This document shows positions 1 through 5,507 of a stretch of 11,047 nt of DNA, one piece after another (the first letter of the stretch is position 1; each line of letters begins with the position of its first letter). Both the position numbers and the translations under genes were made by a program. Under the pieces are notes generated by a model. It saw only the letters and a list, made by a program, of their open reading frames with translations. It made no database searches and was not told the DNA's origin. Origin of the DNA: Bdellovibrionota bacterium (lineage in GTDB: Bacteria > Bdellovibrionota > Bacteriovoracia > Bacteriovoracales > Bacteriovoracaceae); contig JAURQB010000020.1 in the NCBI GenBank assembly GCA_030836365.1, positions 1 through 11,047 of the forward strand, written 5' to 3'.

Positions 1-108
1 ACAGAAGTAAATGATATAAAATTTCTTTTCCACGATACTCAACCTTGGACGAGAGATCAGGCTTTTTCTTTTGTAGATAAAGCTTGGGACTATCTAGGAT
101 TTGAATAG
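1..108 (+). CDS. 3' end of a gene cut by the window edge; possible nucleotide-signal synthase
   Basis: Frame 1 is open from the first base to TAG at 106-108 and gives 35 residues, ending in the helical-looking tail DQAFSFVDKAWDYLGFE. The family cannot be recognised from this tail alone. The stop overlaps the GTG start of the next gene by one base (TAGTG), which implies translational coupling. The next gene resembles the CBASS membrane effector Cap15. Such effectors are normally encoded beside a CD-NTase (cyclic oligonucleotide synthase), or beside a minimal Cas10-like polymerase in the Panoptes arrangement. This fragment is therefore probably the synthase C-terminus, but that is inference from position only. 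Confidence 0.6.
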   Translation, partial: TEVNDIKFLFHDTQPWTRDQAFSFVDKAWDYLGFE

Positions 109-731
109 TGAATAAAATAAATTACAAACTATTCGTTTACCTGCTTGGTGGGATTTCAATTTTAATTTGGTTGATTTTAATTTTGATAGCCGATGTTAGA
201 ACTTTCACAGATATACTTAAAAAGATTCCTCAAGCCTGTGGATATTCTTTCATTGTATTCTTTTTATTTGAAAAATATTTATGGAGCATTAAACCATTTT
301 CATTATTAGTTCCTTACCCCTCTCTGCATGGAACTTGGAAAGGTAAATTGAACTCTAATTATGTATTCGAAGATGGGACAAAGTGTGATCCAATTGACGT
401 GACTCTTGTCATTAAACAGACCATGTTAACTATTTCCGTCGAAATGTTTACTGGGGAATCATCAAGTCAAAGCTATGGTGGCAACATCGTAAAATCCCAT
501 GAAGGAAATTTAAAACACTTGTTGTACACATATTACAATGATCCAAGGGCCAGTGTTCAACATAGGAGTAATACTCACCAAGGGACGGCCAAGCTTAGAA
601 TAATAGAAAAACCCGAACTGGGTTTAAAAGGTAATTATTGGACAGAAAGAGGTACTACTGGAGAATTTGATTTAAGCTTTTATAGTAAAGAGCTCTTTGA
701 TGATAAAGTTCCAGAAGAAACCACTAGCTAA
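108..731 (+). CDS. Cap15-like membrane effector: two TM helices plus C-terminal beta-barrel (CBASS/Panoptes type)
   Basis: The protein has 207 residues and starts at GTG 108. AGGA at 96-99 lies 8 bases upstream, and the start overlaps the preceding stop by one base. Residues about 8-29 and 44-60 are hydrophobic membrane helices. From about residue 72 on there is a strand-rich domain opening with LHGTWKGKL and continuing through alternating beta segments (VTLVIKQTMLTISVEM, GNYWTERGTTGEFDLSF). This layout and length match the S-2TM-beta / Cap15 family, in which the barrel binds a cyclic nucleotide and the helices oligomerise to damage the inner membrane and abort phage infection. The assignment rests on architecture and remembered family motifs, not on an alignment. 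No transport or enzymatic motif is visible. An unrelated 2TM beta-rich protein is the main alternative. Confidence 0.68.
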   Translation: MNKINYKLFVYLLGGISILIWLILILIADVRTFTDILKKIPQACGYSFIVFFLFEKYLWSIKPFSLLVPYPSLHGTWKGKLNSNYVFEDGTKCDPIDVTLVIKQTMLTISVEMFTGESSSQSYGGNIVKSHEGNLKHLLYTYYNDPRASVQHRSNTHQGTAKLRIIEKPELGLKGNYWTERGTTGEFDLSFYSKELFDDKVPEETTS

Positions 732-835
732 ACGATGCTATATTTGTGCTTCAAATTAGTTAAATAGTTAAAACTATATATAAAATCCCGAGTCCACCAC
801 TACACGCTGAAATCACTTACTATTAATAGTTTTTA

Positions 836-863
836 TTGACATTATTACAGATGGTGGTATAGT
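836..863 (+). promoter_or_regulatory. sigma70-like promoter of higBA
   Basis: TTGACA (836-841, consensus -35) and TATAGT (858-863) are separated by 16 bases. The predicted start is near 870, 15-20 bases before the higB ATG. It gives the toxin-antitoxin pair its own promoter, independent of the Cap15-like gene upstream. Confidence 0.7.
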
Positions 864-868
864 GTAAT
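844..868. promoter_or_regulatory. inverted repeat over the higBA -10 box, probable HigA operator
   Basis: ATTACA (844-849) and TGTAAT (863-868) are perfect 6-bp inverted arms with a 13-base centre. They enclose and slightly overlap the -10 hexamer. HigA-type antitoxins repress their own operon through such palindromes, so this is the natural operator candidate. Binding is inferred. Confidence 0.5.
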
Positions 869-887
869 AGGTGATCAAGGATTATGA

Positions 888-1184
888 ATGATAACGAGTC
901 TTGAAGGCAAAGTTGCCAATGATATTTGGACTACAAATAAGTCTAAAACTCTACCAAAGGAATTTTGGATTAGAGCAAAGGCATTGATGACGATTATGCA
1001 TTCAACAAGTACTTTAGATGACTTAAAAATTAAAGGAGAGCCACCAATTATTCGACTTCATAAACTGAAAGGAAATAGAAAAGAATATTGGAGCATAACG
1101 ATAAGATTACCTTGGTGTATAACTTTCAAGTTTAAAAATGGAGAGTTCTCCGAGGTCAAAATAGAGAATTACCATAGAGGTTAG
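888..1184 (+). CDS. higB: HigB-like mRNA-interferase toxin (RelE/ParE superfamily)
   Basis: The protein has 98 residues. ATG 888 has AAGGA at 877-881. The out-of-frame ATG at 884 runs into a stop after six codons. HigB toxins bind the ribosome and cut mRNA during translation. Family features are the region from residue 54 to 82, corresponding to the usual HxLxGxRxxxWSIxIxxxWRIxF block (here ending SITIRLPWCITF), and the C-terminal Tyr95-His96 in ENYHRG, matching the conserved DYH end. One oddity is Cys77 in place of the usual Arg of WRI, at a strongly conserved position, so activity could be reduced. Length is typical. The gene sits 2 bases before a HigA-type antitoxin and is transcribed from the promoter at 836-863. 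It forms the first cassette-like unit, followed by repeat R1. Confidence 0.85.
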   Translation: MITSLEGKVANDIWTTNKSKTLPKEFWIRAKALMTIMHSTSTLDDLKIKGEPPIIRLHKLKGNRKEYWSITIRLPWCITFKFKNGEFSEVKIENYHRG

Positions 1185-1186
1185 AT

Positions 1187-1447
1187 ATGATTAAGAATCC
1201 ACTACCATTACATCCTGGAAAAGTTCTGGCAGAAGTTTATATGACCGAAATGGGGTTAAATCAAACATCATTGGCCAGTCTTTGCGAATGTTCTCCAAGA
1301 AAGATTAACGAAATAGTAAATGGGAAGAGAGGAATTTCACCATCATTTGCTATTATCCTTGAGGAAAAACTTGGAACAACTGCAGAAATGTGGGTAAGGA
1401 TGCAGGCTGAGTATGACCTTTGGGAAGCTCGTGAGAAAGCAGCTTAA
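1187..1447 (+). CDS. higA: HigA-like antitoxin, XRE-family DNA-binding protein
   Basis: The protein has 86 residues. ATG 1187 lies 2 bases after the higB stop, and AGAGGT at the end of higB serves as its ribosome site. The N-terminal HPGKVLAEVYMTEMGLNQTSLASL and the recognition segment SPRKINEIVNGKRGISPSFAIILEEKLGT (split here by description only) are characteristic of the HigA/VapI subfamily. The C-terminal AEMWVRMQAEYDLWEAR helix is also typical. It neutralises the HigB toxin and, as a dimer, represses the operon, probably at the inverted repeat 844-868. Toxin-first gene order is the normal order for higBA. Full length, with no defect seen. Confidence 0.9.
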   Translation: MIKNPLPLHPGKVLAEVYMTEMGLNQTSLASLCECSPRKINEIVNGKRGISPSFAIILEEKLGTTAEMWVRMQAEYDLWEAREKAA

Positions 1448-1463
1448 CTCTGTAAGTGTAAAA

Positions 1464-1779
1464 ATGTAAAAAGTGCCATGCACTTGTTGTTTCCTAATAG
1501 TAAAATAAATTTTAATTTTCACTTTTCACTGTTAAATTTATTAATTACCTTGAACATGTCTGTACATGTCCACGCATTTCTGGAATTGGCTAACTCTGGC
1601 TACATCTAGAGTGCGAAAGTGAATGATGCTGGTGACTTAAGTTGCCAGGCGGCTACTCCACCACCGCTCGTGCGGGAAAATAGTCCAGTGGACTATTTTA
1701 TACGCAACGCGGGCGCCCTATTTTTGATTTGATTATTTTTTAGAGAGCGAGCGCTTGCTGCGAGCTCGAAGTGAAGCGC
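1464..1779 (+). repeat. composite structured repeat, copy R1 (after higBA)
   Basis: The copy consists of successive blocks. (a) AAGTGC-CAT-GCACTT inverted repeat, 1471-1485. (b) An AT-rich block containing CACTTTTCACTGTTAAAT. (c) A block matching R2 from 1521 to 1663 without gaps and with five substitutions; it includes the ACATGT-CTGT-ACATGT hairpin and the near-palindrome at 1629-1648. (d) A copy-specific part with CCGC-TCGT-GCGG (1664-1675) and a perfect 10-bp hairpin, AAAATAGTCC / GGACTATTTT (1677-1699). (e) CAACGCGGGCGCCC, also in R3. (f) The 31-bp terminal element 1741-1771, identical in R2, ending in the stem GCGCTT/AAGCGC (1751-1756 with 1774-1779). It is GC-rich compared with its surroundings and has no plausible ORF. 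It looks like folded RNA or a folded recombination site; the family is not recognised. Confidence 0.8.
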
Positions 1780-1920
1780 GGGTTGAGGAAAAGGGATCAA
1801 CGAACGGACTCATTAAATTTTATATAGCCTTTTATTATATTCATCTAACTACTATATTGAAATGATTGATTATTTGTCCTTTAATGTTATAAATTGTTTA
1901 AGTAATTGTTGGGGAGTGGG
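1780..1920. promoter_or_regulatory. AT-rich leader of the FkbM gene with two overlapping promoter candidates
   Basis: Beyond R1 the sequence turns AT-rich. Two weak promoter readings overlap: TTGAAA (1857-1862) with TTTAAT (1880-1885), 17-base spacer, or TTGATT (1866-1871) with TATAAA (1888-1893), 16-base spacer. GGGGAG at 1911-1916 is a strong ribosome site and fixes the downstream start at ATG 1921 rather than the TTG at 1906. Confidence 0.4.
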
Positions 1921-2784
1921 ATGTTTAAATTAAGTAATAATTTATCTGTTTTAATTTCAAGAAGACGATGGAGTAAGAGAATTTTAAAAAAAATTCTACC
2001 AGAAGTCGTGTATGAAAAAATTCTCAATGGTCATATCACCTTTCATTTTGACCCTCGTGACCTAAGAGGCCCTTCTTTTCATTTTGCCTACGATCTTGAG
2101 AAGGGATTTAATAATTATGAGGAAAGTTCCAAAAGAGAGTTATTGAGACACATCCCAAAAGATGGAGTTTTTTATGATATTGGTGCAAATATAGGAATGT
2201 TCTCTGCTTACATAGCACATAAGAGACCTGATGTTACATTCATTTGTTTTGAGCCTGAAAAACAAGCATTTTATTGCTTAAGTAAAACTATGTCGTCTAT
2301 TGATAACTTAAGTGCCAAATTATTTAATGTCGGCGTTGGTGAGAGAAATGAGGAATTGCCAATTTACAAATCTGATAGAAACGATGGTGGTCACTCTATG
2401 GTTGAAAATTGGAGTGAACATGGTCAGCAGAAAACCTCTGATTTTGTTAGCGTCATAAATTTAGATGATTTTATTATCAAGCAAAGTATTTCGCCCCCGG
2501 ATGTGATAAAAATTGATGTGGAAGGATTTGAACTTAACGTGTTAAAAGGTATTAAAAATACCATTGAAAAATATAGACCAATCGTTTTGATTGAGACAAA
2601 TAATGAAGATATAGTTAATTCAGGTGAGTTTATTAAATATTTAAATAATCTTGATGATTTGAAAGTTTTCTTTTCAACGCCAAAAAATTCAGTTGTTAGA
2701 CCATTAAGCGAGCTAGTCTCATTATCACAGAGTAGTTTAAATCGTGGAGAAAAGCTTTCTAATATTATTTACTACTTTAAATAA
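1921..2784 (+). CDS. FkbM-family SAM-dependent methyltransferase
   Basis: The protein has 287 residues. ATG 1921 is chosen because GGGGAG lies just upstream; an in-frame TTG at 1906 would add five residues but lies before that site. It shows the FkbM signature of a Rossmann methyltransferase: VFYDIGANIGMFSAY (residues 83-97, SAM-binding loop), FEP at 110-112 (acidic ribose-binding residue), INLDDF at 179-184, and DVIKIDVEGFELNVLKG at 194-210. FkbM enzymes methylate hydroxyl groups, often on sugars or secondary metabolites. The substrate is unknown, and no glycan or polyketide genes are adjacent. It stands alone between R1 and R2, like a single-gene cassette, with its stop directly abutting R2. 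Confidence 0.85.
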   Translation: MFKLSNNLSVLISRRRWSKRILKKILPEVVYEKILNGHITFHFDPRDLRGPSFHFAYDLEKGFNNYEESSKRELLRHIPKDGVFYDIGANIGMFSAYIAHKRPDVTFICFEPEKQAFYCLSKTMSSIDNLSAKLFNVGVGERNEELPIYKSDRNDGGHSMVENWSEHGQQKTSDFVSVINLDDFIIKQSISPPDVIKIDVEGFELNVLKGIKNTIEKYRPIVLIETNNEDIVNSGEFIKYLNNLDDLKVFFSTPKNSVVRPLSELVSLSQSSLNRGEKLSNIIYYFK

Positions 2785-3099
2785 TTTTTACTTTTCACTG
2801 TTAAATTTATTAATTACTTTGAACATGTCTGTACATGTCCACGCATTTCTGGAATTGGCTAACTCTGGCTACATCTAGAGTGTGAAAATGAATGATGCTG
2901 GTAACTTAAGTTGCTAGGCGGCTACTCCACCATGCGGCACGTATATTTTGCGTGAGCAAAATGACGGGCGCTTTACCGTTGTGCCATTGCAGTAGCGACA
3001 GCGCCTGCAATGCATGGGCGGAGACCAGCTGGTTTAAAATCCAATGAAATGATTACTTTTTAGAGAGCGAGCGCTTGCTGCGAGCTCGAAGCAAAGCGC
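2785..3099 (+). repeat. composite structured repeat, copy R2 (after the FkbM gene)
   Basis: It starts immediately after the FkbM stop with TTTTTACTTTTCACTG and lacks block (a) of R1 and R3. Positions 2790-2932 align with R1 1521-1663 without gaps. Its copy-specific centre differs from R1: a 7-bp stem with GTGA tetraloop (ATTTTGC 2945-2951 with GCAAAAT 2956-2962), GGGCGC near 2966, and an 8-bp stem CATTGCAG/CTGCAATG (2985-2992 with 3005-3012). It ends with the same 31-bp terminal element (3061-3091) and the closing stem GCGCTT/AAGCGC (3071-3076 with 3094-3099). No ORF of note. Confidence 0.8.
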
Positions 3100-3118
3100 C
3101 GATAAGGGAGAGTAGCAC

Positions 3119-3131
3119 TTTTTACTTTTCA
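3119..3131 (+). repeat. isolated fragment of the repeat's AT-rich opening motif
   Basis: TTTTTACTTTTCA recurs here after the end of R2, matching the motif at 2785 and 4240. It is not followed by the rest of the repeat. It may be a remnant of a further copy or insertion junction, though such an AT-rich motif can also recur by chance. Confidence 0.35.
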
Positions 3132-3231
3132 AATATCTATTAAATGAAATTTCTTTAATTGGAAATTGATGCCCAGATAAAGCAAGAGCCTTGCATAGGG
3201 CTGGAGATGTACCCCATTTTTAATTATTACC

Positions 3232-3264
3232 CTTTTTAGGGGTATTACTACTCTTTTTAGGGGT
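3232..3264 (+). promoter_or_regulatory. tandem operator-like repeats upstream of the winged-helix gene
   Basis: CTTTTTAGGGGT occurs exactly twice, at 3232-3243 and 3253-3264, with a 21-bp period, so both faces lie on the same side of the helix. The second copy touches the -35 hexamer. A TACCCC at 3210-3215 is inverted relative to GGGGTA (3239-3244). They are likely binding sites for the winged-helix protein encoded next, acting on its own promoter. Confidence 0.55.
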
Positions 3265-3292
3265 TGATCCAAAGCGGTATCCCCGTTATAAT
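3264..3292 (+). promoter_or_regulatory. promoter of the winged-helix/nucleotidyltransferase pair, probably leaderless
   Basis: TTGATC (3264-3269) and a perfect TATAAT (3287-3292) are separated by 17 bases. Transcription would be expected to begin about 3299, which is the A of the start codon. No Shine-Dalgarno sequence lies between -10 and ATG, so a leaderless mRNA is predicted. Confidence 0.65.
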
Positions 3293-3298
3293 GCTGAA

Positions 3299-3646
3299 AT
3301 GCTTGATAAAATACTCGGCTCCAGAACAGCGCAAAATATTTTCATCCACCTTTATCACTATGGTGAGTCCTATCCTTCAGGTGTGGCGAAGGATTTTAAA
3401 ATTTCAGTCGGACAGGTTCAAAGGCAATTTGATCGCTTTGAAGACGCAGGGATTCTTGTTTCAAAGCTAGTTGGAAGAACGAGAGTTTATCAATTTAACA
3501 AAAAACAAGGCGCTATTGTTAAGCATTTCATCGCGCTTGTAAAAGTTATTTATGATTCAATTCCATTGAGTGAGAGAAAAGAAATATTCTCAACGCGAAG
3601 AAGGCCTCGGAAAAAAGGTAAACCTATAATTAGGAAAATTAAATGA
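3299..3646 (+). CDS. winged helix-turn-helix regulator paired with a nucleotidyltransferase
   Basis: The protein has 115 residues. Residues 1-68 form a winged helix: helix 1 LDKILGSRTAQNIFIHLY, helix-turn-helix SGVAKDFKISVGQVQRQFDRFEDAGIL, and a wing LVGRTRVYQFN. The C-terminus is basic (STRRRPRKKGKP, residues 98-109), perhaps a nucleic-acid contact. This fold and tail are familiar as the upstream partner of small AbiEii-like nucleotidyltransferases in many bacteria. It is translated from ATG 3299, and its stop overlaps the next ATG by four bases (ATGA), so the two are coupled. It probably represses its own promoter through the 21-bp-spaced repeats at 3232-3264 and may act as the antitoxin-like partner; both roles are inferred. 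Confidence 0.75.
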   Translation: MLDKILGSRTAQNIFIHLYHYGESYPSGVAKDFKISVGQVQRQFDRFEDAGILVSKLVGRTRVYQFNKKQGAIVKHFIALVKVIYDSIPLSERKEIFSTRRRPRKKGKPIIRKIK

Positions 3647-4173
3647 AAATAGACTTAATAAATGCAACGGAGGAAGAGTTGTGGAAATACGTTGGAGCAC
3701 ATCTCGCGAAAAATAATTTTGATGCAGTTTTAGTTGGCGGCGCAGTTGTTTCAATCTATTCAGAAGGAGCCTATGAATCAGGAGATTTAGACTTCATTAT
3801 TCAAAATTTATCTAAGGAGAAATTACCACTGGTTATGAGTGAAATTGGATTTTTCAAAGATGGTAAAAATTATAAGCACCCCGATTGTAAGCATCTATTT
3901 GTGGAGTTTCCCCAAGGCCCTCTCGTCATTGGGGAAGACAATAATATCAAGCCAAAAAGTGAAAAGTTTGATGGGGTTGAATTAAAAATTCTTACGCCAA
4001 CTGATAGTATAAAAGATAGGCTTGCAACTTATATCTACTTTGGAACACGAGATGGAATGGATCAGGCAGTTTTAATTGCAAAAGCTCAACCTTTCAATAA
4101 AAGTGCCGTGAAACGCTGGTGCGAAGGAGAGGGAAGAAGTGAAGTATTTTTAGAGTTTTTAAAAAGTTTATAA
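3643..4173 (+). CDS. AbiEii-like minimal nucleotidyltransferase, candidate toxin partner
   Basis: The protein has 176 residues. ATG 3643 overlaps the upstream stop, and AGGA at 3632-3635 is well spaced. It has the DNA polymerase beta-like nucleotidyltransferase core: VGGAVVSIYS (Gly32-Gly33), then GDLDF with Asp48 and Asp50, and a probable third carboxylate, Glu88, in LFVEF. The segment LTPTDSIKDRLATYIYFGTRDGMDQAVLIA (described in two parts: a TPTD-x3-DRLA motif and a DQA motif) is typical of AbiEii/DUF6036-like enzymes. Members transfer nucleotides to RNA or proteins; some are toxins in abortive infection or toxin-antitoxin pairs. The order regulator-then-NTase matches AbiEi-AbiEii logic. 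Specificity is unknown. It is followed by repeat R3. Confidence 0.75.
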   Translation: MKIDLINATEEELWKYVGAHLAKNNFDAVLVGGAVVSIYSEGAYESGDLDFIIQNLSKEKLPLVMSEIGFFKDGKNYKHPDCKHLFVEFPQGPLVIGEDNNIKPKSEKFDGVELKILTPTDSIKDRLATYIYFGTRDGMDQAVLIAKAQPFNKSAVKRWCEGEGRSEVFLEFLKSL

Positions 4174-4195
4174 GGTGAGCAATTTTTATTTCCAA

Positions 4196-4396
4196 AATGA
4201 AGTGCCATACACCTTTTGTTACGCAGTAGATAAAAAGAATTTTTACTTTTCACTATAATGTTTATTAATTATTTTAAAGATGTTTGGTGGCAGCATCGTC
4301 ACGACAGACGATAAATAGTGACGAGCAACGCGGGCGCCCTTCTTTTGAAATGAATATTGATAGAGAGCGAGCACTTGATGCGAGCTCGAAGCGTGC
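4196..4396 (+). repeat. composite structured repeat, copy R3 (short form, after the nucleotidyltransferase)
   Basis: Block (a) AAGTGCCATACACC (4200-4213) parallels R1, and TTTTTACTTTTCACT (4240-4254) parallels R2. The 110-bp middle block of R1 and R2 is missing. In its place is a different fold: TCGTCAC/GTGACGA, enclosing ATCGTC/GACGAT, around 4286-4325. CAACGCGGGCGCCC (4326-4339) is shared with R1. The terminal element 4361-4391 has two substitutions relative to R1 and R2. The closing stem changes to GCAC (4371-4374) with GTGC (4393-4396), so pairing is kept. This copy marks the boundary between the + strand accessory genes and the - strand metabolic locus; the LysR gene ends 10 bases beyond it. 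Confidence 0.75.
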
Positions 4397-4405
4397 ATGA
4401 AAAAG

Positions 4406-5365
4406 TTATTTTAAAAGGTCGTCTGATACATCCGAAGCTTCAATTTGAAGTTCAATGTCCTCATATCTGTCTGGCAGATTAGAGAACTTTGTTTGAATAA
4501 GTTCTTTCAACTTTTTAATAGAGATTAAGTTTTCTTCCTTGCGTTTCCAAATCACATAAAGGGGGAGCCGCAACACTTCTTTGAGTGAGAACACCTTTAA
4601 GTTTGGGTATAGATTGAGTGGGTTTTTTGCCATGAACATTACACAGCGACCTCTCTGGCAAAGATTTTGAATGAATTTAGGGTGGTCGCTATGAATTTTT
4701 TCCTTGGGACGAACACCATGTTTAGCCAAGTGTTGATAGATAATTTTATTGATATTTTTATCGATAGAAGTTTCAGCAAAAGGGATGTTGATCAAAATGT
4801 CTTCTTTGTTTTTAAACTTATCATATAGTTCAATCGAGCAAGCAAAGATAACTTCAAATGAATCAATTTCTGCAAAATCTAATTGCTTTCTTTTTGGTTT
4901 TCTCAATGAAACGGCCCAATCAATATTATCGTTCACTAAATTATAGATAAGAGTTTCATGTTCAATCTGCCTGACCGTGTTTACTGTACCAAATGGAGCG
5001 TAGCTATCCCAATATTGTGAGGCGAAGTCCACAGCTAGGTCGTAAGAGATACTTTCTTCAATTCCAATATTTACTGGGTAACCACCAATATCATTGTCCG
5101 AAAATTTCTCAAGCACTCGAGACCCTTCTTCAAACATTATTTTAGAATGCTCAAATAAAGCGGCACCTTCGTTTGTCAGTAATAGGCCTTTAGATCCTCT
5201 TTTAAAAAGTTTTTTGTTAAAGCGGGATTCAAGTTTTTTTAGTTGTTCGCTTAGGGTTGAAGGAGATAATTTTAATACTTCTGCCCCTCCTTGTAGAGAT
5301 TGCGCTTTGGCGACTTCATAGAAGGCGTACAGATGATTCCAGTTAATGTCTTTTAGTCGGTGCAA
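4406..5365 (-). CDS. NhaR-like LysR-family transcriptional regulator
   Basis: The protein has 319 residues from TTG 5365, preceded by a weak GGAAA site. The N-terminus MHRLKDINWNHLY then aligns with the start of E. coli NhaR. A longer in-frame start, TTG 5392 (328 residues), has no usable ribosome site, since its GAGG is only one base away. The N-terminal winged helix runs HLYAFYEVAKAQSLQGGAEVL, SPSTLSEQLKKLE, then KLFKRGSKGLLLTNEGAALFEHS. The rest is a LysR effector-binding domain with two Rossmann-like halves. E. coli NhaR senses Na+ and controls nhaA and osmC. Here the gene is last in the osmolyte locus, so salt-responsive control of the genes upstream is a reasonable inference. The effector is not identifiable from sequence. 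Confidence 0.82.
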   Translation of the reverse strand: MHRLKDINWNHLYAFYEVAKAQSLQGGAEVLKLSPSTLSEQLKKLESRFNKKLFKRGSKGLLLTNEGAALFEHSKIMFEEGSRVLEKFSDNDIGGYPVNIGIEESISYDLAVDFASQYWDSYAPFGTVNTVRQIEHETLIYNLVNDNIDWAVSLRKPKRKQLDFAEIDSFEVIFACSIELYDKFKNKEDILINIPFAETSIDKNINKIIYQHLAKHGVRPKEKIHSDHPKFIQNLCQRGRCVMFMAKNPLNLYPNLKVFSLKEVLRLPLYVIWKRKEENLISIKKLKELIQTKFSNLPDRYEDIELQIEASDVSDDLLK

Positions 5366-5507
5366 GTGGTTTCCGATGTTGTTGAGAAACAAGCCTCATG
5401 GTTGTTTTCGACATATGTAAAACCAAATTAAAGTCGTTTAAGGCATTGTTTTTACATAATTTTTTCGTGGTTGCCGATTTTATTATTTCGGTTTTCTCAA
5501 ATATAGT

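Noticed and set aside
731..835. A fourth repeat copy after the Cap15-like gene
   Set aside because: Only a short TCCACCAC match and no terminal 31-bp element; the first unit is not followed by this repeat.
1464..1779. R1 as a canonical integron attC site
   Set aside because: GTTAAAT (1531-1537) fits GTTRRRY, but it is AT-rich background, is absent from R3, and has no matching RYYYAAC partner at the other end. No integrase is in the window.
3264..3470. 68-codon ORF overlapping the winged-helix gene in another frame
   Set aside because: It begins inside the -35 hexamer and lacks family features; the winged-helix frame has a clear fold and couples to the next gene.
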